Shown here: positions 42,435 through 49,395 of the stretch, piece by piece | Layout: every line of letters begins with the position of its first letter | Numbering within the stretch: position 1 is the first letter of the stretch | DNA from: Bradyrhizobium liaoningense | GTDB taxonomy: Bacteria > Pseudomonadota > Alphaproteobacteria > Rhizobiales > Xanthobacteraceae | Direction of reading: 5' to 3' | DNA: 64,000 nucleotides | Assembly (NCBI RefSeq): GCF_018130825.1 | Contig: NZ_JAFCJS010000014.1 | Span: 1 to 64,000 of the forward strand | The notes under the pieces: generated by a model | Database searches by the model: none | Seen by the model: only the letters and a program-made list of their open reading frames with translations | What the model was told of the DNA's origin: nothing | Program-made: the position numbers and the translations under genes

Positions 42435-42593
42435 GCCAAAGCTGCGGCGCCCCGAACCCGCGCGCGGAGCGGGCACGACAATCGCAGTTCACCCACCGTG
42501 GCGGTTCGGGGAGCTGAGCACTGGCCGCCTGCTTCCCGCAGCCGAACCGCCGCAAAACGCGCCGGGATCGCCACGGAAGCTGCCATTTCCACC

Positions 42594-42635
42594 GTGACCA
42601 GGATCACACTTTGGCTTTTGAACCTCCCCTATGCT
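42594..42635 (+). promoter_or_regulatory. CRP-type site 2 and -10 box for the OmpA-like gene
   Basis: GTGACCAGGATCAC (42594-42607) again has GTGA-N6-TCAC and continues to TCACA. A TATGCT hexamer at 42630-42635 would place the transcription start near 42642, so the palindrome centre sits at about -41.5, the class II activator position. No good -35 hexamer is present, as expected for an activated promoter. Confidence 0.5.
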
Positions 42636-42679
42636 CGCAGCATCAAATCGCCATCAGGCGTACAGCGAGGAATACGACA

Positions 42680-43321
42680 ATGACCCGTTTTGATAAGTTT
42701 TTTGGACTGAAGGCGATCACTCTCTCCGCGGCGCTGTCGATGACGGCGGGCCTGGCTCTGGCCGGCGACAACAACGTCTCGACCGACAAGATCCTTGACG
42801 CGCTGAAGCCGAAGCCGCTGACCCGCGGCCTGTCCGTCGGTCCGCAGGCCGATACGGCCACGCAAGCCAAGGAAGCGACGTTCCTGAACACGGTGCGCAA
42901 CCGCTCGACCCGCTCGCTCTCGATGGGCGAGCGCGAGCAGATCGCCGAGTTAGCTGCGACCAAGCCGAAGATCGATCTGGAGATCCAGTTCGACTACAAC
43001 TCGGCCGACATCGCCAAGACCTCGGTGCCGTCGGTGCAGGCGCTCGGCAAGGCGCTGTCCGATCCGGCGCTCAAGGGCTCGACCTTCGTGGTGGCCGGCC
43101 ACACCGATGCGATCGGCGGCGAAGAGTACAACCAGGGCCTCTCCGAACGGCGTGCCGACACCATCAAGAAGTACCTGGTGCAGAACTACGGCCTCAACGG
43201 CACCGATCTCGTCACCGTCGGCTACGGCAAGACCAAGCTGAAGGATATTGCCAACGGCGCCGACCCGATCAACCGCCGCGTCCAGGTCGTGAACATGGAC
43301 ACCAAGACCGCGTCGAAATGA
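42680..43321 (+). CDS. OmpA-family outer-membrane/peptidoglycan-binding protein
   Basis: A 213-residue protein. The signal peptide (1-29) ends LAGLALAG-like, then a 60-residue linker precedes the OmpA C-terminal domain (about 97-205). That domain carries the peptidoglycan-binding pattern VAGHTDAIGGEEYNQGLSERRADTIKKYL and GYGKTKLKDIANGADPINRRVQVV, including the Asp and Arg that hold diaminopimelate. There is no N-terminal beta-barrel, so it is probably periplasmic. GAGG precedes the ATG. A strong terminator follows. Expression may depend on the two CRP-like sites upstream. Confidence 0.9.
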   Translation: MTRFDKFFGLKAITLSAALSMTAGLALAGDNNVSTDKILDALKPKPLTRGLSVGPQADTATQAKEATFLNTVRNRSTRSLSMGEREQIAELAATKPKIDLEIQFDYNSADIAKTSVPSVQALGKALSDPALKGSTFVVAGHTDAIGGEEYNQGLSERRADTIKKYLVQNYGLNGTDLVTVGYGKTKLKDIANGADPINRRVQVVNMDTKTASK

Positions 43322-43345
43322 TCTGATAAGCAACTGCCGGCCAGC

Positions 43346-43377
43346 AAGCCGCCTGCCGCTCGAACGGCAGGCGGCTT
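43346..43377. terminator. Bidirectional terminator between convergent genes
   Basis: AAGCCGCCTGCCG and CGGCAGGCGGCTT form a perfect 13-bp stem around CTCGAA. It is flanked by TCTGTT on the plus side. It serves both the OmpA-like gene and the convergent PMT gene ending at 43385. Confidence 0.85.
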
Positions 43378-43384
43378 TCTGTTG

Positions 43385-44743
43385 TCAGATCCAGCTCTGG
43401 AACAGCATCAGCCGATTGAACGTCTGCATCGACGTGCCGATGAAGGCCGCCGAGATCGGCAGCATGACGACAAAGCCGATCGCGGCGACACCGACATAGG
43501 CCCACAGCAGCCAGCCCGGCAGGCCGCCCCGGCGCAAGACGTAGACCAGCGCAAGCGAAGCCGCGGTCGCGGCCGGCAGGTAGTAGTAGATGAATCCCAG
43601 CGTGCGCGGCAGCAGCGCCCAGGCAAGCCACGGGCCGAAGTAGAACGCCGCGATCAGGAACGCATCCCACCGGCGCATGACGATGAAATCGCGCAGCACG
43701 ACGGCGAGCGCGAGCAGGGCCGGCCACAACACCAGTGGATTGCCGAGGCAGACGATCGCGGAGATATTGTCCTCCGCCGTCTTGTCGAACAGAAACCAGA
43801 CCGGGCGCGCAAGCAGCGGCCAGGACGGCCACGAGCTCATATAGGTGTGCCCGGCGATCGCAGTCGTGGTGTTGTCGGCAAAGATCCGGCGTTGCGCCTC
43901 GACCAGATCCGGCAGCGACAATCCGTAGAGCGGAACGAACGCGGCGAGATAGGTCATCGCCGGCAGCACGGCGAAGCAAAGCGCGACATGGAGCGCCTTG
44001 AAGTCCGGCCAGAGGTCGGGCCGATACCAATCGTCCGGCCTTGCGTCGGCGAACAGCGTGCGCCAGCCCTGCATCAGGCGGATCGCCGCGACGATGGCGA
44101 TGCAGACGCCGAGCGGAAACAGGCCGCTCCATTTGCAGGCCGCGGCAAGGCCGAACAGGCAGCCCGCGAATGCGAACAGCGAATGCGGCCGCTCTTTGCG
44201 GAAGCCATGCATGAAGGCGGCGGTCGCGAGCAGACCGAAGCCGAGCGCAAAGATGTCGAGCATCGCGATGCGCGCCTGCACGTAGATCATCTGGTTGAAC
44301 GCCGCGATCAGCGCGGCGGCGATCGCCGGCCCTTGCGCGGCGAACAGCGCGAGGCCGCAGAGATAGATTGCGACGATGGCGAGTGCGCCAAACAATGCCC
44401 CGGGATAGCGCCAGGCAAACGCGTTGTCGCCGAAGGTCGCGATCGACGCCGCGATCAGCTCCTTGGCCAGTGGTGGATGCATCGGATTGAGCATCGGCTG
44501 CGACATCGCGGGCGCCAGCATCTGCCGTGCGGCCGGTACGTAATGCACCTCGTCGAAGACGAATTTTTCCGGCGCGGCGAGACCGATCAGCAGCGCCAGA
44601 TGCGCGATCAGGAAAATCGCGACAGCAATCACTGCGCTCCGCGACACCTTCGGAACCGCAGGCAATTTGATCGGCACTTCTGGGGATGTTTTGCGTGGCA
44701 AATTTGCGTCACCGCGGGCAAAAACGAAAGTCACTCTTCTCAT
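43385..44743 (-). CDS. Protein O-mannosyltransferase-like GT39 enzyme
   Basis: A 452-residue membrane enzyme if started at MRRVTFVF; an ATG 11 codons upstream is possible and neither has a strong ribosome site. About ten membrane segments. The PMT hallmarks are clear: FDEVHYVPAARQML in the first periplasmic loop, with the catalytic Asp-Glu, and NPMHPPLAKELIA further on; ACKWSGLFPLGVCI and GFIYYYLPA follow. It lacks the MIR domains of fungal PMTs, as bacterial members do. It should transfer a sugar from polyprenyl phosphate to Ser/Thr of exported proteins. It diverges from a FecR gene and a Ser/Thr/Pro-rich barrel protein. Confidence 0.88.
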   Translation of the reverse strand: MRRVTFVFARGDANLPRKTSPEVPIKLPAVPKVSRSAVIAVAIFLIAHLALLIGLAAPEKFVFDEVHYVPAARQMLAPAMSQPMLNPMHPPLAKELIAASIATFGDNAFAWRYPGALFGALAIVAIYLCGLALFAAQGPAIAAALIAAFNQMIYVQARIAMLDIFALGFGLLATAAFMHGFRKERPHSLFAFAGCLFGLAAACKWSGLFPLGVCIAIVAAIRLMQGWRTLFADARPDDWYRPDLWPDFKALHVALCFAVLPAMTYLAAFVPLYGLSLPDLVEAQRRIFADNTTTAIAGHTYMSSWPSWPLLARPVWFLFDKTAEDNISAIVCLGNPLVLWPALLALAVVLRDFIVMRRWDAFLIAAFYFGPWLAWALLPRTLGFIYYYLPAATAASLALVYVLRRGGLPGWLLWAYVGVAAIGFVVMLPISAAFIGTSMQTFNRLMLFQSWI

Positions 44744-44865
44744 TGAACGCAATCCGCCGCAAGTGTCACTAAGCATAACGCACGTCCACGCCGCTTGTGA
44801 TAATTTCGCTACATCAGAAGCGCGCGCGGTCCGGTACGATCAGGGACACATCGATCGGTTGCGAA

Positions 44866-45567
44866 ATGAATTTGCGTTTCTGGCTTTTCCCCACACTGCT
44901 CACGGCCGCATTGTGTGCCGCGCCTTGCGCGCAGGCGCAGACGCGCGTCGGCGAAGCCGTCGTGATCCAGAACGAGGTGGTGCGGGTGGCCGCGACCACG
45001 ACGCCGATCAGCGTCGGCGACAGCATGCTGCGCGACGAGACCGTGCGCACCGGCGCCGACAGCGCAGCGCGCTTCGTCATGGCCGACAGCACCAATTTGT
45101 CGCTCGGCCCGAGCGCCACGCTGAAGCTCGACCGCACCGTCTTCAACGACGAGCACAGCTATCGCGACGTCGCGATCCGCATGACGACTGGCGCATTCCG
45201 CTTCGTCACCGGGCATTCCGAGAAGACCGCCTACAAGATCACGACGCCGCTCGCGACCATCGGCGTGCGCGGCACCACGCTCGACATCCTCTCCCAGCGC
45301 GGCCGCTCCGTCGTCGTGCTTCAGGACGGCGCCGCGAGTGTCTGCACGTTGAGCTTCCAATGCGTGCAGCTGACCCAGCCCGGCGACACCGCGATCATCA
45401 CCTCGACCGGCGGCAAGGTCTCCATCACCAAGACCAGCACGCCGCCCTGGACCTTCGCCGCCAACTGCGCCGCGAGCGCCGGGCTGTGCGCGGTCAACCA
45501 ATACGCCGACGCCTCGCCGACCATCACGCCCGCCGTCCATGACGACGGCATGCTGTGCGGGCGGTGA
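44866..45567 (+). CDS. FecR-domain exported protein
   Basis: A 233-residue protein with a signal peptide (1-24, ends CAAPCAQAQ). The FecR domain (about 52-150) shows SMLRDETVRTGADSAARFVMADSTNLSLGPSATLKLDRTVF and TTPLATIGVRGTTLDIL. There is no N-terminal anti-sigma part and no sigma-factor gene beside it, so it is not a classical iron regulator. Three to four Cys occur late (SVCTLSFQC, NCAASAGLC). Its stop lies two nt before the next start, so the two genes form an operon. A surface or periplasmic structural role is likely. Confidence 0.88.
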   Translation: MNLRFWLFPTLLTAALCAAPCAQAQTRVGEAVVIQNEVVRVAATTTPISVGDSMLRDETVRTGADSAARFVMADSTNLSLGPSATLKLDRTVFNDEHSYRDVAIRMTTGAFRFVTGHSEKTAYKITTPLATIGVRGTTLDILSQRGRSVVVLQDGAASVCTLSFQCVQLTQPGDTAIITSTGGKVSITKTSTPPWTFAANCAASAGLCAVNQYADASPTITPAVHDDGMLCGR

Positions 45568-45569
45568 CG

Positions 45570-46721
45570 ATGGTAAAGTTCGACTTCAGGCGCCTCATCC
45601 TCGCCGCTGCACTGATTGCAGCCGCTGCGTTTTCGCTTCTCGCTTTCGATACGCGTCCGGCAGCGGCCCAGTCGGCGGAGTGCGAGTCCGAGTGCGGCGA
45701 GCCGACGCCCTACCCGTCGCCGACCTACTCGCCGTCCCCAACGCCCACACCGACACCGGCACCGACGCCCACACCGGCACCGTCTCCCTCGCCGAATCCG
45801 TATCCGTCGCCGAGCCCGACACCGACGGGCGCGGATTCCAGCGGCAATTCGATCGGCGGCCTCGCCAATCAGCGCTTCAACCAGATGATCACCAACCGGG
45901 TGCTCGGCACGGTGCTGCTCGGCGTCAACGAGCAAATCAATTGCAGCGACTGCATCAGCGCATTCGGCTCGGCCGGCTCGTTCTCGGCCGGCATCCACGG
46001 CCGCAAGGAGCTGACCAACAATCTGTCGCTGCTCGCCGGCATCGCCTACACACAGTACAACGAGGGCGGCTACAAGATCACCAGCGCGCCGATCGGAGCC
46101 TTCGCGCTGCGCTATGACTTCACCGATTGGGGCTCCTCGCGCCCATTCTTCGACGTCGGCACCATCCTGACGCCATGGGAGAAGGCGCGTTACACGCGCA
46201 GCTACAACACCAGCCTCGGCCCGGTCAGCGTCACGAGTTCGACCAACGCTTCGAACTACGCGGTCTACGGCCGTGCCGGCTGGATGAGCCGCGTGTCACC
46301 GCGCGACGAGGTCGCAGCCTCGATCGAGGTCTGGCAGCTCTGGCAGCGCGTCTCCGGCTATAGCGACAATGCGGTGGCGTTCAATCCATTCGACGCCAGC
46401 ATCGCTGATGGCACCGACCGCACCAGCCTCGTCAAGATCGGCGGCCAGTGGACGCATCTCTACGGCAGCAACATCGAGACCAACATCAACGGCGGCTGGG
46501 TGCAGTCGTTCGCCAGCCATAGCGGCATCGTCGCCACGGTGACCGGCAACGGCACGGTGGTGCCGACCATGGGCAACCAGGGCTGGTTCGAATATGGCGG
46601 CCGCCTCGGCTTCCGCGTGCAGAAGGGCTGGATCGTGGATTTGTTCGCCAACGGCACGCTGGGTCCGCAGCCGGTCGGCAACACGATTCATGGCGGCGTG
46701 GGGCTGAGGATCAATTATTAG
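45570..46721 (+). CDS. Outer-membrane beta-barrel protein with Ser/Thr/Pro linker
   Basis: A 383-residue protein. The signal sequence covers about 1-34 (long, DTRPAAAQ cleavage). A Cys-containing stub (AECESECGEP) is followed by a 40-residue low-complexity linker of PSPTPTP and APTPTPAP units (about 42-86). The C-terminal 280 residues are an autotransporter-type barrel domain with alternating hydrophobic strands, ending in GVGLRINY with the terminal aromatic required for outer-membrane insertion. It is coupled to the FecR gene. The linker is a plausible target for O-glycosylation by the neighbouring PMT. No passenger enzyme domain is seen. Confidence 0.85.
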   Translation: MVKFDFRRLILAAALIAAAAFSLLAFDTRPAAAQSAECESECGEPTPYPSPTYSPSPTPTPTPAPTPTPAPSPSPNPYPSPSPTPTGADSSGNSIGGLANQRFNQMITNRVLGTVLLGVNEQINCSDCISAFGSAGSFSAGIHGRKELTNNLSLLAGIAYTQYNEGGYKITSAPIGAFALRYDFTDWGSSRPFFDVGTILTPWEKARYTRSYNTSLGPVSVTSSTNASNYAVYGRAGWMSRVSPRDEVAASIEVWQLWQRVSGYSDNAVAFNPFDASIADGTDRTSLVKIGGQWTHLYGSNIETNINGGWVQSFASHSGIVATVTGNGTVVPTMGNQGWFEYGGRLGFRVQKGWIVDLFANGTLGPQPVGNTIHGGVGLRINY

Positions 46722-46737
46722 CCGGCGGGCACGGTCT

Positions 46738-46830
46738 CGTAGGGTGGGCAAAGCGACAGCGTGCCCACCAACTCTCGCGATCGGGGATGGACGGTGGGCA
46801 CGGCGCTTTGCGCCTTTGCCCACCCTACGG
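46738..46830. repeat. Palindromic repeat, CGTAGGGTGGGC family
   Basis: CGTAGGGTGGGCAAAGCG and GCCTTTGCCCACCCTACG are end arms; GTGCCCACC and GGTGGGCAC pair inside. Same family as 36723-36818. A partial duplicate tail (CTACGGCACCTGTGCTG twice) follows at 46825-46865. Confidence 0.85.
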
Positions 46831-46867
46831 CACCTGTGCTGACGCCCCTACGGCACCTGTGCTGCCC

Positions 46868-47356
46868 TCACGCCGCCGACTTGCCCTCGAACGCGCGCCG
46901 CAACACCTCCACGTCCAGCTTCACCATCTTCATCATGGCCTGCATCGCGCGCGCGGCCGCGGCCTTGTCGGGGCTCGACAGGAATTCGAACATCACCTTC
47001 GGCACCACCTGCCAGGCCACGCCCCAGCGATCCCTGAGCCAGCCGCACTGCTCCTCCTTGCCGCCATGGGCGAGGAACGCATTCCAGACGCTGTCGACCT
47101 GGGCCTGGTCGTCGCAATGGATCATCAACGAGATCGCGTGGGTGTACTCCATCTTCATGCCGCCATTGAGCGCGACCAGCGGCTGCCCAGCCACCGTGAA
47201 CTCGACGACGAGCACGGAGCCTGTCTTGCCGGACGGGCCGTCCGAGACATTGCGCTGAACGTGCGTGATCTCCGAATTCGGCACCAGCGAGGTGTAGAAC
47301 TTCGCGGCTTCCTCGGCATCGCCATTAAACCACATGCAGGGCACGAGCTTGGACAT
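46868..47356 (-). CDS. VOC-superfamily protein, PhnB-like
   Basis: A 162-residue glyoxalase/bleomycin-resistance fold protein with the PhnB opening MSKLVPCMWFNGDAEEAAKFYTSLVPNSEI and GWLRDRWGVAWQVVPKVMFEFL. Members have been annotated as 3-demethylubiquinone methyltransferase-like without proof of activity. It lies 35 nt after another VOC gene on the same strand, so the two are probably co-transcribed. Confidence 0.9.
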   Translation of the reverse strand: MSKLVPCMWFNGDAEEAAKFYTSLVPNSEITHVQRNVSDGPSGKTGSVLVVEFTVAGQPLVALNGGMKMEYTHAISLMIHCDDQAQVDSVWNAFLAHGGKEEQCGWLRDRWGVAWQVVPKVMFEFLSSPDKAAAARAMQAMMKMVKLDVEVLRRAFEGKSAA

Positions 47357-47391
47357 CGTGAATGCTCCTCTTCAGCTGGCTTGGGTTTCGC

Positions 47392-47820
47392 TCAGGCATG
47401 CGCCATGTCGGACTGCGCGGCGAAGGCCGCGAGGTCCATCCAGTTCACACCCCACATGTGGCCGTCCGGATCCTCGAAGCTGCGGCCGTACATGAAGCTG
47501 TATTCGTCCTTCGGGCCGGGATCGGCCACCCCGCCGGCGGCCTCGGCCCTGGCGACGATGTCGTCGACCTCATCGCGGCTGTCCGCGGACAGGCAGAACA
47601 GCACCTGGTTCGAGGTCCTGGCATCCGCGATCGGCTTCGGCGTGAACTGACGAAACTTGTCGTGGGTCAGGAGCATGGCGAAAATGGTCTCGGAGAAGAC
47701 CATGCAGCTCGCCGTATCGTCGCAAAATTGCGGGTTCCTGACCGCCCCGATCGCCTCGTAGAAAGCGGTCGCGCGCTTGAGGTCGGTCACCGGCAGATTG
47801 ACGAAGATCATCCTGGGCAT
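47392..47820 (-). CDS. VOC-superfamily (glyoxalase-like) protein
   Basis: A 142-residue protein beginning MPRMIFVNLPVTDLKRATAFYEAIG, the standard first VOC motif; AAGGAGC precedes this ATG. The second half reads YGRSFEDPDGHMWGVNWMDLAAF. Putative metal ligands are spread over both halves, but their identity cannot be fixed. Cytoplasmic. Substrate unknown. Confidence 0.9.
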   Translation of the reverse strand: MPRMIFVNLPVTDLKRATAFYEAIGAVRNPQFCDDTASCMVFSETIFAMLLTHDKFRQFTPKPIADARTSNQVLFCLSADSRDEVDDIVARAEAAGGVADPGPKDEYSFMYGRSFEDPDGHMWGVNWMDLAAFAAQSDMAHA

Positions 47821-47950
47821 CGGAAGCTCCTTGGGCGGGTTCCACCCAAGGACGGACGGGCCAACAGCCACCCGACACAGCTTCCGGATATTTTTTGAGG
47901 CCGCGCCAGCGCGGTTCTGCCGCACAGAACCGGCAGGCGATCAGGCAGGC

Positions 47951-48463
47951 TTACTTCTTCTCGTTGGGGTCCCGGTGCACGGGGTCGATCCACAGCACGG
48001 TCTCGGGTTTCTCGACCGGCTCGATGTCGAGGTTGATCGCCACCGCCTCGCCGTCGCTGCGCACCAGCACGCATTCCAGCACCTCGTCCGGGCTGGCGTT
48101 GATCTCCTGGTGCGGCACGTAAGGCGGGACGAAAATGAAATCGCCGGGGCCGGCCTCCGCAGTGAATTGCAGCTTCTCGCCCCAGCGCATCCGCGCCTTG
48201 CCCTTCACGACGTAGATGACGCTTTCGAGGTGGCCGTGGTGATGCGCGCCGGTCTTGGCGTCGGGCTTGATGTTCACGGTGCCGGCCCACAATTTCTGCG
48301 CGCCGACGCGCGCGAAATTGATGGCTGCCGCGCGGTTCATGCCCGGTGTCGACGGCACGTTGGTGTCGAGCTGGTTGCCGGGAATGACGCGCACGCCGTC
48401 ATGTTTCCAGTGATCGTCATGATCGTGGTCATGGTGGGAATGCGAATGGTCATGGCCGGTCAT
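47951..48463 (-). CDS. Cupin-domain protein with His-rich N terminus
   Basis: A 170-residue protein. Residues 3-19 are a His/Asp cluster (HDHSHSHHDHDHDDHWKHD), a likely metal sink. The cupin fold (about 60-140) has motif 1 GAHHHGHLESVIYVVKGKARM, with three His and a Glu, and motif 2 PGDFIFVPPYVPHQEIN, with the last His ligand. The start is put at MTGHDHSH because upstream codons look unrelated. The enzyme activity is unknown; dioxygenase- or isomerase-like cupins share this layout. Confidence 0.88.
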   Translation of the reverse strand: MTGHDHSHSHHDHDHDDHWKHDGVRVIPGNQLDTNVPSTPGMNRAAAINFARVGAQKLWAGTVNIKPDAKTGAHHHGHLESVIYVVKGKARMRWGEKLQFTAEAGPGDFIFVPPYVPHQEINASPDEVLECVLVRSDGEAVAINLDIEPVEKPETVLWIDPVHRDPNEKK

Positions 48464-48592
48464 GTGACTTGCTTTCTGTTGGTTCCGTGCGCGCCAAACT
48501 AACCCAAAGCCGCATCCGCAAGCCATACCAAAATCGGAACTCTCGTAGCTGCCTGACGTTGTCCTCGCGAGCAAAATCGAAGGAGAATTTTC

Positions 48593-48811
48593 ATGGGTAG
48601 CACGACCGACAAGATCAAAGGCACGGCCAACGAGGCGATCGGCAAAGCCAAGCAGGGTGTCGGTGAAGCCACCGGTTCCGACCGCATGAAGGGCGAAGGC
48701 GCGGTCCAGGAAGTCAAGGGCAAGGGCCAGCAGGCCATGGGCGATGCCAAGGACGCCGCGAAGGAAGCGATGGATCGCGCCGCGGCTGCCGCACGCCGCG
48801 CTGCGGAGTAG
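48593..48811 (+). CDS. CsbD-family stress protein
   Basis: A 72-residue hydrophilic helical protein, MGSTTDKIKGTANEAIGKAKQGVGEATGSDRMKGEG, with the CsbD signature. It is rich in Lys, Ala and Glu, with no hydrophobic core. GAAGGAGAA precedes the ATG. CsbD proteins accumulate in general stress in other bacteria; their action is unknown. A good terminator follows. Confidence 0.92.
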   Translation: MGSTTDKIKGTANEAIGKAKQGVGEATGSDRMKGEGAVQEVKGKGQQAMGDAKDAAKEAMDRAAAAARRAAE

Positions 48812-48831
48812 CGCGCGCAGGGTTGAAAGCG

Positions 48832-48862
48832 AAAAGACCGGCCGCGAGGCCGGTCTTTTTGT
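48832..48862. terminator. Bidirectional rho-independent terminator
   Basis: AAGACCGGCC and GGCCGGTCTT (10-bp stem, GCGA loop) followed by TTTTGTTTG, with AAAA on the opposite side. It serves csbD and the convergent FKBP gene. Confidence 0.9.
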
Positions 48863-48869
48863 TTGTGTG

Positions 48870-49334
48870 TTATTTCACCGCGAGCAATTCCACATCGAAC
48901 ATCAGCGTTGCGTTCGGCGGGATCACGCCGCCGGCGCCGCGCGCGCCATAGCCGAGCTGCGGCGGAATGATCAGCGTGCGCTTGCCGCCGACCTTCATCG
49001 AGGCGACGCCCTCGTCCCAGCCTGCGATCACGCGGCCCTTGCCGATCGGAAACTCGAACGGCTCGTTGCGATCGACCGACGAGTCGAATTTCTTGCCCTT
49101 CTGGCCGTTCTCATAAAGCCAGCCGGTGTAGTGCATCACGCAGATCTGGCCGGGCTTCGGCGAAGCGCCGGTGCCGACGACACTGTCGATAGTCTGCAAG
49201 CCTGAAGCTGTGGTCATGGTCTTTCCTGCGGTCTGGGCCGAGGCCGTGGTGGAAACGAAATCGGACACGCTGGCGATCACCGTGATCGCGAGTGCCGACA
49301 TGATAGCGAAGAGCACGCGCTGGAAACGCTGCAT
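48870..49334 (-). CDS. FKBP-type peptidyl-prolyl isomerase, exported
   Basis: A 154-residue periplasmic foldase. The signal peptide ends STTASAQ at about residue 34. The single FKBP domain (about 45-154) shows VMHYTGWLYENGQKGKKFDSS, FPIGKGRVIAGWDEGV and the C-terminal PPNATLMFDVELL, all standard for the active isomerase pocket. AAGGTG precedes the ATG. It is convergent with csbD. Confidence 0.93.
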   Translation of the reverse strand: MQRFQRVLFAIMSALAITVIASVSDFVSTTASAQTAGKTMTTASGLQTIDSVVGTGASPKPGQICVMHYTGWLYENGQKGKKFDSSVDRNEPFEFPIGKGRVIAGWDEGVASMKVGGKRTLIIPPQLGYGARGAGGVIPPNATLMFDVELLAVK

Positions 49335-49395
49335 TAGACACCTTCCATTTGAGGCGGGAGGTGTCTAACCCAACGCCGACGCCGTTTCCACCCCT

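Noticed and set aside
43382..44746. Plus-strand frame of 454 codons opposite the PMT gene
   Set aside because: Charged, repetitive translation without hydrophobic periodicity; the opposite strand has PMT signature motifs and membrane segments.
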